DNA from: Candidatus Pelagibacter sp. TMED153 | Lineage (GTDB): Bacteria; Pseudomonadota; Alphaproteobacteria; Pelagibacterales; Pelagibacteraceae | Direction of reading: 5' to 3' | DNA length: 15,353 bases | Assembly (NCBI GenBank): GCA_002169935.2 | Contig: NHHC02000029.1 | Location: forward strand, 1-15,353 | Shown here: piece by piece, positions 7,013 through 14,674 of the stretch | Layout: every line of letters starts with the position of its first letter | How positions within the stretch are numbered: position 1 is the first letter of the stretch | Translations under genes and position numbers: made by a program | The notes under the pieces: model-generated | Database searches by the model: none | What the model was told of the DNA's origin: nothing | The model's input: the letters and a program-made list of their open reading frames with translations, nothing else

Positions 7013-7453
7013 TTATTTGCTAGCTACTTTTTTAGTCTCAGACTCTTTTTCTTTTTTTTCAACTTTCTTAGGTTTGTCAATTTTTTTTGCTTCTGGATTT
7101 CTATCAACCAATTCGATAACAGCCATAGGCGCATCATCTCCTGTTCTAAAACCAGCTTTTAAAACACGTGCATATCCACCTTTTCTAGCGCTATATCTCT
7201 TTGATAATTCTGTAAAAACTTTTGTGACTGACTGCTTGTCCTGTAGTTTTGAAAATAATCTTTTTTTATTACTTAATATATTTTTTTTTCCAATTGTGAT
7301 CACTTTGTCGATCTTTGGTTTCAATTCTTTTGCTTTTGGTAAAGTGGTAATTATCTGTTCATATTTTATCAGAGAATTAAGCATGTTTTTAAACAAAGCT
7401 TTTCTGTGTTCTCCTGTTTTATTTAATTTTCTATAGCCAATTTTATGTCTCAT
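7013..7453 (-). CDS. rplQ: 50S ribosomal protein L17
   Basis: L17 sits near the exit of the peptide tunnel in the large subunit. The start [19 protein letters not shown] and the block NSLIKYEQIITTLPKAKELKPKIDK are diagnostic, as is RKGGYARVLKAGFRTGDDAPMA-type sequence in the middle, which leads into VIELVDRN. It is 146 residues; the roughly 25 C-terminal residues after VDRNPEA are a Lys/Glu-rich tail, longer than the E. coli protein but common in alphaproteobacteria. The ATG overlaps the rpoA stop by one base (TAATG), the classic last step of the alpha cluster. Confidence 0.97.
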   Translation of the reverse strand: MRHKIGYRKLNKTGEHRKALFKNMLNSLIKYEQIITTLPKAKELKPKIDKVITIGKKNILSNKKRLFSKLQDKQSVTKVFTELSKRYSARKGGYARVLKAGFRTGDDAPMAVIELVDRNPEAKKIDKPKKVEKKEKESETKKVASK

Positions 7454-8487
7454 TAATAGTTATTTTCTTCAAGTTTTTTTGACAATTCTGCAATATTGTC
7501 TGGTGGCCAATTAGGAATTTCCATACCCAAGTATAAAGACATTGTATTTAACACTTCTTTTATTTCGTTAAGCGACTTTCTTCCAAAGTTTGGTGTTCTT
7601 AACATTTCTGGTTCTGTTTTTTGAACTAAATCTCCAATGTAGATTATATTATCATTTTTAAGGCAATTCATTGATCTAACAGATAATTCTAATTCTTCGA
7701 CTCTTTTTAATAAATTTCTATTAAATTCTGGTTCTGAAGACTTCACTTCTTTAACTATTTCTTGTGGATCTTCAAAATTAACAAACATTGATAATTGATC
7801 CTGAAATATTCTTGCAGAATAAGCTATTGCATCTTCAGCCGCAATAGTTCCATTAGTCTCAACAGTCATAATTAACTTATCGTAATCAAGGGCACTACCA
7901 GCTCTTGTATTTTCTACTGTAAAAGAAACTTTTTTGACTGGGCTAAACAAAGAATCTATAGAGATTAATCCTAACGGACTATCTTCTGACCTATTTTTAG
8001 GTGCAGCTACATAACCTTTTCCATTAGTTATCATTAACTCCATATGAAAATTAGTTTTTTCATCTAGATTACAAATAGTTTGTTCTGGATTCAAAATCTC
8101 TATTTCAGATACAAGTGTAATGTCTTTGGCTTTTACCTCTTTAGGTCCTTTAATATCTAAAATAATTTTTTTTGGGCTAGTAGATGAAGATTTTATTGCA
8201 AGATTTTTTACGTTCAGCACAATATCAGTTACATCTTCTCTTACACCTTTTATTGATGAAAATTCGTGGAGAACTCCATCTATTTGAATTGCTGTGACTG
8301 CCGCTCCTTGAATAGATGAGAGTAAAATTCTTCTTAAAGAATTGCCAATTGTTTGACCAAATCCTTTTTCTAATGGTTCAGCTACGACTTTAGCAATTGT
8401 TTTGTCTTCGTTACTTGTGATATCCAGTTTATTTGGTTTAATTAAAGCTTTCCAATTTTTATCTATAACGTTTGGTGTAGTCTGCAT
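7453..8487 (-). CDS. rpoA: DNA-directed RNA polymerase subunit alpha
   Basis: RpoA dimerises to start assembly of RNA polymerase, and its C-terminal domain contacts UP elements and activators. The 344-residue length is normal. The N-terminal domain shows [20 protein letters not shown], with the conserved dimerisation helix. The C-terminal domain begins near residue 255 and carries RSMNCLK, in which R271 matches E. coli Arg265, the main DNA-contact residue. Next come [29 protein letters not shown] and the terminal [10 protein letters not shown]. Thus the promoter-reading residues are kept. It starts immediately after the rpsK stop (TAAATG) and is preceded by a good AAGGAG ribosome binding site. 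Confidence 0.98.
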   Translation of the reverse strand: MQTTPNVIDKNWKALIKPNKLDITSNEDKTIAKVVAEPLEKGFGQTIGNSLRRILLSSIQGAAVTAIQIDGVLHEFSSIKGVREDVTDIVLNVKNLAIKSSSTSPKKIILDIKGPKEVKAKDITLVSEIEILNPEQTICNLDEKTNFHMELMITNGKGYVAAPKNRSEDSPLGLISIDSLFSPVKKVSFTVENTRAGSALDYDKLIMTVETNGTIAAEDAIAYSARIFQDQLSMFVNFEDPQEIVKEVKSSEPEFNRNLLKRVEELELSVRSMNCLKNDNIIYIGDLVQKTEPEMLRTPNFGRKSLNEIKEVLNTMSLYLGMEIPNWPPDNIAELSKKLEENNY

Positions 8488-8937
8488 TTATACTCTCCTT
8501 CTTTTGGGTGGTCTGGCGCCATTATGTGGCATGGGTGTTGTATCTTTTATTGATAATATTCTAAAACCTCTTGATTGTAATGATCTTAAAGCAGTTTCAC
8601 GTCCTGAACCTGGTCCTTTAACTTGAACTGTTAATGTTCTTAATCCTAACTCATATGCTTTTGCTCCTGCATCATCTGCAGCTATTTGAGCTGCATAAGG
8701 AGTTGATTTTCTTGAACCTTTAAAACCTTTTGATCCCGCAGAAGACCACGAAACAACATTTCCACTTTCATCGGCTATAGAAATAATTGTATTATTAAAA
8801 GTTGAATAAACATAAGCTATTCCTGACGTTATATTTTTCTTAACTTTTTTCTTTTTAGTAAATTTACTTTCTTTTTTTACTATTTCATCTTTTTTAACGT
8901 CAACTTTTTTTATTGATTTTTCTACTTTTTTATTCAT
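8488..8937 (-). CDS. rpsK: 30S ribosomal protein S11
   Basis: S11 lines the platform of the small subunit near the E site. Family sequence starts at about residue 36 ([20 protein letters not shown]) and runs through [40 protein letters not shown] and the C-terminal [15 protein letters not shown]. The total of 149 residues is about 20 more than E. coli S11. All the extra length is an N-terminal run made almost wholly of Lys, Glu, Val and Asp; the only methionine that could start the protein is residue 1, so the extension appears real. It lies 14 bases after rpsM and directly abuts rpoA. Confidence 0.97.
   Translation of the reverse strand: MNKKVEKSIKKVDVKKDEIVKKESKFTKKKKVKKNITSGIAYVYSTFNNTIISIADESGNVVSWSSAGSKGFKGSRKSTPYAAQIAADDAGAKAYELGLRTLTVQVKGPGSGRETALRSLQSRGFRILSIKDTTPMPHNGARPPKRRRV
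8495..8500 (-). promoter_or_regulatory. strong ribosome binding site for rpoA inside the end of rpsK
   Basis: AAGGAG is read on the minus strand from the last Arg codons of rpsK, seven bases before the rpoA ATG. This is one of the few near-consensus Shine-Dalgarno sites in the cluster and fits the high demand for the alpha subunit. Confidence 0.7.
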
Positions 8938-8951
8938 TAATATTTATTAAA

Positions 8952-9335
8952 TTATTTTTTAAGAGGTGTTAGTTTTTTTCCTGCAATAGCTATCGCCTTA
9001 CCTTTACGAGTTCTAGCATTGCATTGAGTTCTTTGCCCCCGTACTGGTAATTTTTTTTTATGTCTTGTCCCTCTATAACAAGCTAAATCTACTAAACGTT
9101 TAATATTTACTGAAACTTCTCTTCTTAGATCTCCTTCAACTTTATGATTAGCGTCTATGAATTCTCTAATTTTCAACACTTGCTCTTCTGTTAATTCATT
9201 AACTCTCTTTGAAGAAGGTATGTTTAATTTCTCACAAATTTTCTTTGAAGAAAATGGACCAATCCCATGAATATAGGTTAATGCTATACTTACAACTTTA
9301 TTTTGTGGAATGTTGATTCCTGCTATACGAGCCAT
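8952..9335 (-). CDS. rpsM: 30S ribosomal protein S13
   Basis: S13 sits in the head of the small subunit and bridges to the 50S and the P-site t[16 protein letters not shown] at the start, [14 protein letters not shown] (21-34), and [20 protein letters not shown] (86-105) followed by [16 protein letters not shown] are all diagnostic. Length 127 is slightly above the usual 118-122, the extra being a short C-terminal basic tail. No Shine-Dalgarno is evident. The 54-base gap upstream, the longest in the ribosomal cluster, carries a candidate promoter. rpmJ (L36), which lies between secY and rpsM in E. coli, is not here. Confidence 0.98.
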   Translation of the reverse strand: MARIAGINIPQNKVVSIALTYIHGIGPFSSKKICEKLNIPSSKRVNELTEEQVLKIREFIDANHKVEGDLRREVSVNIKRLVDLACYRGTRHKKKLPVRGQRTQCNARTRKGKAIAIAGKKLTPLKK

Positions 9336-9365
9336 ATTATAATGAGTTAAAGTTCCAAGTGCGTA

Positions 9366-9393
9366 TTTATATTGCCTAAATACTTAAAGTCAA
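9366..9393 (-). promoter_or_regulatory. candidate promoter for rpsM-rpsK-rpoA-rplQ-rluC
   Basis: On the minus strand TTGACT (9393-9388) and TATAAA (9371-9366) each match five of six consensus positions and are 16 bases apart. The -35 hexamer overlaps the adk stop codon. The start point would be near 9359, leaving a leader of about 24 bases. It lies in the only sizeable gap of the cluster, at the same place where the alpha operon promoter lies in other bacteria, which strengthens the case. Confidence 0.55.
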
Positions 9394-9962
9394 CCCTCGA
9401 TGGAGTCAATAATTTGGCTAATTTCAGCATTAATTTCAGGTATTGAGCTTTCTCCATTGATTGATTTAAGTAAATTCAAATCTTTATAAAATTCTATTAG
9501 AGGATTTATATTTTTCTCATAAGTTTTGAATCTTTTAATAGCTATTTGCTCAGTATCATCAACTCTTTTTTCTAAGGTTCGTCTTTGTGAAATTCTCTTT
9601 TTAATTGTCTCTAAAGATACTGATAATTTTAAAACTAAATCAACTTTTTGTCCATACTTTCCAAGTAATTCATTTAGAGTTTTAGCTTGAATTAGGTTTC
9701 TTGGGTAACCATCAAAAACAAATCTATTTTTATATTTTTTATCTGAGATAAAATTTTCGACTAATTTCTTAACAATATCATCTGAAACTAATGAGCCTGA
9801 ATTAATTATTGATGATATTTCTTTTCCTAATTCAGTTTGATTGCTGATTTCATTTCTAAGAACTTGTCCCGTAGATAATTGATGTAAATTGTATTTATTT
9901 ACAATAAAATCTGCTTGAGTGCCTTTTCCAGCTCCTGGTGGGCCAAATATAATTAGATTCAT
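9390..9962 (-). CDS. adk: adenylate kinase (short form)
   Basis: Adk converts ATP plus AMP to two ADP. The P-loop GPPGAGKGT is at 7-15, the AMP-binding segment STGQVLRNEI at 30-39, and DGYPRN at 84-89; RISQRR (123-128) and KRVDD (132-136) supply the catalytic arginines. At 190 residues it is the short form: the LID insert of about 30 residues found in E. coli Adk is missing, so there is no zinc-type LID. In STGQVLR the usual Asp/Glu after STG is Gln. The gene lies between secY and rpsM, the normal place in alphaproteobacteria, eight bases after secY. Its stop codon overlaps the -35 box of the promoter that precedes rpsM. Confidence 0.95.
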   Translation of the reverse strand: MNLIIFGPPGAGKGTQADFIVNKYNLHQLSTGQVLRNEISNQTELGKEISSIINSGSLVSDDIVKKLVENFISDKKYKNRFVFDGYPRNLIQAKTLNELLGKYGQKVDLVLKLSVSLETIKKRISQRRTLEKRVDDTEQIAIKRFKTYEKNINPLIEFYKDLNLLKSINGESSIPEINAEISQIIDSIEG

Positions 9963-9970
9963 AAAGCTAA

Positions 9971-11275
9971 TTATTTTCCAAATTTAGTCTTTCTAATTAA
10001 GGACTCATACTGTGAACTCATTAATCTAGTTTGAACTTGAGTTACAGTATCCATCGCAACAACTACAACAATTAAAATTGAAGTACCTCCTAAATAAAAA
10101 GGAATTGGATATTTAGCAATTAAAAATTCAGGCATTAAACAAACAAAAGTAAGATATAGAGATCCAACAGTTGTTAATCTAATCAAAATACTTTCAATGT
10201 ATTCGGCAGTTCGTTCTCCTGGTCTAATTCCTGGTATATAGCCTCCATATTTTCTTAAATTTTCTGATGTTTCTTTGGGATTAAATACAATTGAAGTATA
10301 AAAAAAAGAAAAAAATATAATACCAGATGCGTATAGTAACATGTATAAAGGTTGCCCTTGAGTAAACATTGATGAAATCTTTATAAATAAATCAGACTCT
10401 GTAAATCCAAAATTTGAGACTGTAACAGGTAATAGTAACAACGCAGAAGCAAATATAGCTGGAATAACTCCTGCAGTATTTATTTTTAAAGGTAAATGAG
10501 AAGAGTCTCCACCATACATCTTATTTCCTACTTGTCTTTTAGGATAATTAATTAAAATTTTTCTCATTGCTCTCTCAAAAAACACAATGAACAATACTGT
10601 AAATATTACTAAAATAAATATTCCTACAATCATCAAAGCTGATAAGGCACCAGTTCTACCTAATTCAAATGTTGAAGCTAAAGCTCTAGGTATCTCTGCT
10701 ACTATGCCAGAAAAAATTATTAATGAAATACCATTTCCTACTCCTCTTAATGTTATTTGTTCTCCCAACCACATTAAAAATGTTGTTCCTGCAACTAAAG
10801 AAATTGTAGTAATAATTCTAAATCCCATTCCTGGTTCAATAACCAAATTGCCAGCATTCTCTAAACCAACCGAAACTCCATAGCCTTGCAGACAAGCAAT
10901 TAAAACAGTTCCATATCTTGTTATTTGAGTAATTTTTTTTCTTCCTATTTCACCTTGTTCCTTTAAGTTTTTAAAATAATCTGACACTCCTGTTAATAGC
11001 TGAACTATTATAGAGGAAGAAATATACGGCATTATCCCTAAAGCAAAAATTGCCATTCTAGTTACAGCTCCACCAGAAAACATGTTGAACATTCCTAACA
11101 ATCCTTTTTGACTTGAGGCCATAATCTCTTTTAAAGCCAAAGGATCTATTCCAGAAAGAGGAACGTACGTGCCCAATCTGTATACAATTAAAAGTAATAC
11201 GGTAAATAAAATTCTATTTTTAAGGTCTTTCGCCTGACTAAAAGCTCCTGTAGGGTTTAAATTTTCACTAGACAT
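9971..11275 (-). CDS. secY: preprotein translocase subunit SecY
   Basis: SecY is the protein-conducting channel of the inner membrane. The 434 residues contain about ten hydrophobic segments, the first at 21-40. Signatures are RLGTYVPLSGID (33-44), MFSGGA (65-70), the third-segment block IMPYISSSIIVQLLTG (81-96), LGEQITLRGVGNGISLIIF (170-188) and the cytosolic loop GGYIPGIRPGERTAEYI (344-360); R351 corresponds to E. coli Arg357, needed for SecA-driven transport. Length and topology are those of a full SecY. It follows rplO by six bases. No Shine-Dalgarno is seen; the leader is pure A/T. Confidence 0.98.
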   Translation of the reverse strand: MSSENLNPTGAFSQAKDLKNRILFTVLLLIVYRLGTYVPLSGIDPLALKEIMASSQKGLLGMFNMFSGGAVTRMAIFALGIMPYISSSIIVQLLTGVSDYFKNLKEQGEIGRKKITQITRYGTVLIACLQGYGVSVGLENAGNLVIEPGMGFRIITTISLVAGTTFLMWLGEQITLRGVGNGISLIIFSGIVAEIPRALASTFELGRTGALSALMIVGIFILVIFTVLFIVFFERAMRKILINYPKRQVGNKMYGGDSSHLPLKINTAGVIPAIFASALLLLPVTVSNFGFTESDLFIKISSMFTQGQPLYMLLYASGIIFFSFFYTSIVFNPKETSENLRKYGGYIPGIRPGERTAEYIESILIRLTTVGSLYLTFVCLMPEFLIAKYPIPFYLGGTSILIVVVVAMDTVTQVQTRLMSSQYESLIRKTKFGK

Positions 11276-11281
11276 ATTTAA

Positions 11282-11734
11282 TTATTTTTTAATAATATTT
11301 AACTTGCCACCTACTTTTGTAATCTTTTCTTGAGCTTGTTTTGACGCAAAATGAGCTGTGATATCTATTTTTGTCTTTAACTCACCGCTTCCTAGTATCT
11401 TTAATTTCAAGTATTTTTTATTAATCAGTTTATTTTTTTTTAAAGATTTTAAGTCTAATAAAGATTTAAATTCATCTTTATTTTTTTCATAAATATTTTG
11501 AATCTTAGATAAGTTTAATATTGCTATATTATCTCTCTTTAATGTTTTAAAACCTCTCTTTGGTAAACGTCTATAAAGAGGCATTTGGCCACCTTCGAAA
11601 CTTTTGATAGCCACGCCAGATCTAGACTTTTGACCTTTGTGACCTCTTGAAGAAGTTTTACCTCTACCTGAGCCTATTCCTCTTCCTACTCTTGTTTTTT
11701 TTTTATTATTCTTTGCAAGATTATTTAATTCCAT
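11282..11734 (-). CDS. rplO: 50S ribosomal protein L15
   Basis: L15 is a late-assembling large-subunit protein. The N-terminus (ELNNLAKNNKKKTRVGRGIG) and the following glycine/arginine-rich loop with SGRGKTSSRGHKGQKSRSG are diagnostic, as is FEGGQMPLYRRLPKRGFK in the middle. The C-terminal domain includes KILGSGELKTKIDITAHFAS. At 150 residues the length is normal. Its ATG lies only two bases past the rpsE stop, so the L30 gene normally found between these two is absent. A GAGAGG lies about ten bases before the start. Confidence 0.98.
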   Translation of the reverse strand: MELNNLAKNNKKKTRVGRGIGSGRGKTSSRGHKGQKSRSGVAIKSFEGGQMPLYRRLPKRGFKTLKRDNIAILNLSKIQNIYEKNKDEFKSLLDLKSLKKNKLINKKYLKLKILGSGELKTKIDITAHFASKQAQEKITKVGGKLNIIKK

Positions 11735-11736
11735 TA

Positions 11737-12255
11737 CTATTTAACCTCTCTTTTTAAAACTATTTCAGATATTTTTTTTCCTCTAATTGCGGATAAAATT
11801 TTTGGTGAATTCTGAGATCTTAATCCATTAATGCAAGCTTTTAATACGTTGTGGGGATTTGCTGAACCAAGAGATTTAGCCACTACATCTTGAATTCCTA
11901 AAACTTCACATACTGATCTTATTGCGCCACCAGCAATAATTCCTGTTCCTGCTGGTGCAGTTCTCATAAAAACCTTTCCTGAACCATTTTTTCCTTTTAC
12001 ATCATGATGTAATGTCCTTCCTTCTTTCAAAGGAATTTGAATAAGATTTCTCTTAGCAACTTCAGTTGCTTTTCTTATAGCGTCTGGAACCTGTTTAGAT
12101 TTTCCTTGACCAATTCCAACAGAACCTTTTTGGTTACCAACAACCATTAAAGCAGCGAATCCAAATCTTCGACCACCTTTTACAACTTTAGTAATCCTGT
12201 TAATGGCAACTAACTTTTCTTTTATATCGCTTTCTACTTTTCTATTATCAGCCAT
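11737..12255 (-). CDS. rpsE: 30S ribosomal protein S5
   Basis: S5 takes part in decoding fidelity and mRNA helicase activity at the entry channel. The protein is 172 residues. [18 protein letters not shown] (24-41), [20 protein letters not shown], and the C-terminal [20 protein letters not shown] with [17 protein letters not shown] are family signatures. The loop RRFGFAALM is conserved, the region where fidelity and spectinomycin mutations map in E. coli. It starts one base after the rplR stop (TAATATG). Confidence 0.98.
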   Translation of the reverse strand: MADNRKVESDIKEKLVAINRITKVVKGGRRFGFAALMVVGNQKGSVGIGQGKSKQVPDAIRKATEVAKRNLIQIPLKEGRTLHHDVKGKNGSGKVFMRTAPAGTGIIAGGAIRSVCEVLGIQDVVAKSLGSANPHNVLKACINGLRSQNSPKILSAIRGKKISEIVLKREVK

Positions 12256-12256
12256 A

Positions 12257-12610
12257 TTAAAATTTTAACCCATTTTTTCTTAATGTTTCTGCAAAAACTT
12301 TTACTCTACCATGATATTTGTACTGGCCTCTATCAAAATAAACTTCATTAATATTTTTTTCTTTAGCTCTTTTTGCTAATACTTCCCCTATTAAAGTAGA
12401 CTTTTCTATTTTTTTAATTTTATTTTTTTTTAGTTCTTTTTCATTTGAAGAGGCAGAAACTAAAGTTGCATTTTTAATATCATCTATTATTTGAGCAGAA
12501 AGATTTTTTAATGATTTTGATACTGAAATTCTATATCTACTTCTATTAACTTTTTTAAGTTTTTTTCTATTTCTAAATTTTCTTTTGATTTTATTATTAT
12601 TTTTTTTCAT
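12257..12610 (-). CDS. rplR: 50S ribosomal protein L18
   Basis: L18 binds 5S rRNA in the central protuberance. The 117 residues begin with a very basic arm ([20 protein letters not shown]) and continue with the family core [16 protein letters not shown] and the C-terminal [20 protein letters not shown] followed by LRKNGLKF. Length matches E. coli. Its ATG overlaps the rplF stop by one base (TAATG). Confidence 0.97.
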   Translation of the reverse strand: MKKNNNKIKRKFRNRKKLKKVNRSRYRISVSKSLKNLSAQIIDDIKNATLVSASSNEKELKKNKIKKIEKSTLIGEVLAKRAKEKNINEVYFDRGQYKYHGRVKVFAETLRKNGLKF

Positions 12611-13155
12611 TATTTTTTCTTACCTTCTTTTCTTAAAACAAACTGGCCCTTTTCTTTTATACCTTTGCCTTTATAAGGCTCAACAGGCTTAAGACTCTTA
12701 ATATCGGCTGATGTTTTTGCCACTAGATCTTTATCTACACCATTAATTTTAATAATCGTTTGTTTTTCTACTGTAATCTTTATATCTTTTGGTATTTTAA
12801 AATTAACATCGTGACTGAAACCAATTTGTAGATTTAAATTTTCACCTTTTAAGTTTGCTCTAAAACCTACTCCGTTTAGTTCTAATATCTTTTCATGGCC
12901 TGAAGAAACTCCTGTTATAGCATTATTTATTAGACTTCTATAAGTCCCCCACATAATAGAAGTTTTTTTATCAATATCTTTATTTAAAGGTAGAATCTGA
13001 AATTCATTCTCACTTAATAATTTTGATGAAAAAATTTTATCATTTATTGTTAAAGTTTTGGATCCTTTAGGGCCTTTAATAAGTAAGTTTGAACCTTCAA
13101 TTTTAATTGAAGACTCTTTGGGTATAGTTATATTTTTTTTTCCTATTTTAGACAT
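12610..13155 (-). CDS. rplF: 50S ribosomal protein L6
   Basis: L6 lies near the GTPase-associated centre at the base of the L7/L12 stalk. The start [20 protein letters not shown] and the two-domain layout are typical; [10 protein letters not shown] closes the first repeat region, NGVGFRANL and [11 protein letters not shown] mark the middle, and the last 25 residues contain [20 protein letters not shown], the conserved rRNA-binding end. It is 181 residues, close to the usual 177. The start overlaps the rpsH stop by one base (TAATG), with an AGGA seven bases upstream. Confidence 0.98.
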   Translation of the reverse strand: MSKIGKKNITIPKESSIKIEGSNLLIKGPKGSKTLTINDKIFSSKLLSENEFQILPLNKDIDKKTSIMWGTYRSLINNAITGVSSGHEKILELNGVGFRANLKGENLNLQIGFSHDVNFKIPKDIKITVEKQTIIKINGVDKDLVAKTSADIKSLKPVEPYKGKGIKEKGQFVLRKEGKKK

Positions 13156-13553
13156 TAGAATATCCTACAAATTATTTCTCCACCAACATTGTTCTTTCTA
13201 GCTTCAGAGTCAGTCATCACTCCTTTGGGAGTAGAAAGAATAGCTAGACCAAGTCCATTCATTACTCTTGGAATACTGGTAGCTCTTGAATAAACTCTCC
13301 TACCTGGTTTTGAAATTCTTTTTATTTCTTTAATTACTGGATCACCTTCATAGTATTTAAGATTTATTTTTAAGTTTATCTTATTGTTTTCTGATTTTTC
13401 AATGTAATAATCTTTGATATAACCTTCATTTTTCAAAATTTCTAATATATTTCTTCTAAAATTAGATGAAGGTATTTCTATTGAATTTAAAGATCTCATT
13501 TGACCATTTCTAATTCTTGAAAACATATCTCCTATTGGATCTGTTAATGTCAT
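13155..13553 (-). CDS. rpsH: 30S ribosomal protein S8
   Basis: S8 binds helix 21 of 16S rRNA and, in E. coli, also represses the spc operon by binding its mRNA near the start of rplE. MTLTDPIGDMFSRIRNGQM at the start, SKPGRRVYS near residue 86, and the C-terminal GLGLAILSTPKGVMTDSEAR followed by GGEIICRIF are diagnostic. Length 132 is normal. The start is preceded by TAGGAG, in which the first three bases are the rpsN stop codon. Confidence 0.98.
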   Translation of the reverse strand: MTLTDPIGDMFSRIRNGQMRSLNSIEIPSSNFRRNILEILKNEGYIKDYYIEKSENNKINLKINLKYYEGDPVIKEIKRISKPGRRVYSRATSIPRVMNGLGLAILSTPKGVMTDSEARKNNVGGEIICRIF

Positions 13554-13557
13554 GATG

Positions 13558-13563
13558 CTCCTA
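13558..13563 (-). promoter_or_regulatory. ribosome binding site of rpsH built on the rpsN stop codon
   Basis: The minus-strand sequence TAGGAG combines the rpsN TAG stop with a Shine-Dalgarno core, four bases before the rpsH ATG. The spacing is short but fits termination followed by immediate restart. Confidence 0.55.
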
Positions 13564-13866
13564 CCAGCTCGATTTAGTTATTCCAGGAATTTTACCAGAA
13601 GACGCCATGTCCCTTAGTGCAATTCTTGATATTTTTAATTTTCTATAAACACCGTGAGGTCTACCTGAAACCTCACAGCGATTTCTTACTCTTATCTTTG
13701 CAGAATTTTTAGGCATTTTATTTAATTTTAGCTGTGCAGCAAATCTTTCTGATAATTCTAATTTTTTATTTTTTATTATCTTCTTTAAAGCTGCTCTTTT
13801 GTTTGCATACCTTTTTACTAATTTCATTCTTTTTAAATTTTTTTGTATTGCGCTTGTTTTTGCCAT
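13561..13866 (-). CDS. rpsN: 30S ribosomal protein S14 (zinc-independent type)
   Basis: S14 sits in the head of the small subunit. At 101 residues with a single cysteine (in NRCEVSGRPHGVYRKLKISR) it is the longer, zinc-free type, not the short zinc-ribbon type with CxxC pairs. The family end LRDMASSGKIPGITKSSW is complete. An N-terminal AKTSAIQKNLKRMKLV and a basic central region are as expected. It begins seven bases after the rplE stop region and uses a GAGG site that overlaps that stop. Confidence 0.98.
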   Translation of the reverse strand: MAKTSAIQKNLKRMKLVKRYANKRAALKKIIKNKKLELSERFAAQLKLNKMPKNSAKIRVRNRCEVSGRPHGVYRKLKISRIALRDMASSGKIPGITKSSW

Positions 13867-13871
13867 TTTTA

Positions 13872-13875
13872 CCTC
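13872..13875 (-). promoter_or_regulatory. ribosome binding site of rpsN overlapping the rplE stop
   Basis: The minus strand reads TGAGG followed by TAAAA and the rpsN ATG. The rplE TGA supplies the first bases of the GAGG core, so ribosomes ending on rplE stand at the restart site. Confidence 0.55.
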
Positions 13876-14425
13876 AGTTTTTGTTATTTTTTAATGGGAA
13901 ATTAAATTCTTTAAGTAATTCTAGAGCTCCTTTTTTAGTCTTACTAGAAGTTACAATTGTTATATCTAAACCTCTAATTTTATCCACTTTGTCAAAATTC
14001 ACTTCTGGAAATATTATATGTTCTTTGATTCCAAATGAATAATTACAAGATTTATCTATTCCCTTAGATGTCAATCCTCTAAAATCTTTAATTCTAGGAA
14101 GTGCAATATTTATCAATCTATCGATAAATTCATACATTTTATAAGATCTTAAAGTAACTTTAACTCCAGCATTAGACCCTTTTCTTGTTTTAAAATTAGA
14201 TATAGATTTTTTAAATTTAGTAATTATTGGTTTTTGACCTGCTATCAATGCCATATCATCTACGCAAGATTTAAGTTTTTTGCCGTCAGAAGCATCTTCA
14301 CCTAAACCCATATTTAAAATAATTTTTTGTATTTTAGGCACCTCATGTTTATTTTTAAGATTGAGAGTGCTCATAAGTTTGCTTACAATATCTTTGTTAT
14401 AAGTTGTTTTTAATCTTGGTATCAT
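13874..14425 (-). CDS. rplE: 50S ribosomal protein L5
   Basis: L5 binds 5S rRNA in the central protuberance and contacts the P-site tRNA. The protein is 183 residues. KIQKIILNMGLGED (31-44), the central GQKPIITKFKKSISNFKTRK (68-87), DFRGLTSKGIDKSCNYSFGI and the C-terminal GLDITIVTSSKTKKGALELL are conserved L5 blocks. Its ATG overlaps the rplX stop by four bases (ATGA). In E. coli the S8 repressor site lies at this junction; here there is no spacer, so any such site would have to lie within coding sequence. Confidence 0.98.
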   Translation of the reverse strand: MIPRLKTTYNKDIVSKLMSTLNLKNKHEVPKIQKIILNMGLGEDASDGKKLKSCVDDMALIAGQKPIITKFKKSISNFKTRKGSNAGVKVTLRSYKMYEFIDRLINIALPRIKDFRGLTSKGIDKSCNYSFGIKEHIIFPEVNFDKVDKIRGLDITIVTSSKTKKGALELLKEFNFPLKNNKN

Positions 14426-14673
14426 TTTTTAACTACCTTTTCTTTTGATTTTTTATTTAGATCAATATTTTTAATATTAGACTGATGAATAAAATTTTCT
14501 TTAGAGACTATTCCGCCTTTATTTTCTTTAGTTGGTTTCAAATGTTTTTTAATCATATTAATAGATTTAACTTTAATTTTATTTAACTTCCTATTTATTT
14601 CTAAAATCTCTCCTGTTTTACCTTTGTCTTTACCAGAAATTATTTTTACTTGTGTCCCTTTTTTAAATAACAT
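14422..14673 (-). CDS. rplX: 50S ribosomal protein L24, short form
   Basis: L24 is an assembly initiator of the large subunit. I place the start at 14673, giving 83 residues beginning MLFKKGTQVKIISGKDKGKT, which carries the family KOW motif. The ATG at 14694 is rejected because its seven extra codons are the Shine-Dalgarno itself. The central MIKKHLKPTKENKGGIVSKE is conserved. The protein then ends with a Lys-rich tail where E. coli L24 (about 104 residues) continues with a segment like RVGFRFEDGKKVR; that final segment is missing. The next gene starts within the stop codon, so this is not an unnoticed frameshift continuation. Confidence 0.93.
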   Translation of the reverse strand: MLFKKGTQVKIISGKDKGKTGEILEINRKLNKIKVKSINMIKKHLKPTKENKGGIVSKENFIHQSNIKNIDLNKKSKEKVVKK

Positions 14674-14674
14674 T

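Noticed and set aside
7017..7436. Long open frame on the plus strand antisense to rplQ (139 codons)
   Set aside because: It mirrors a Lys/Glu-rich coding sequence, yields a Phe/Ser/Leu-rich product with no recognisable domain, and has no independent signals.
9336..9341. Perfect TATAAT directly before the rpsM ATG
   Set aside because: Transcription would start inside rpsM past the initiation codon; the upstream TTGACT/TATAAA pair fits far better.
9390..9962. Possible deletion or frameshift in adk because it is about 25 residues shorter than E. coli Adk
   Set aside because: The missing part is exactly the LID insert; the short form is a known natural type and all catalytic motifs are in frame.
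10587..10883. Plus-strand open frame opposite secY, and a similar one opposite rplE/rpsN at 13734-14042
   Set aside because: Both are low-complexity reverse readings of strongly conserved genes, without ribosome binding sites or family matches.
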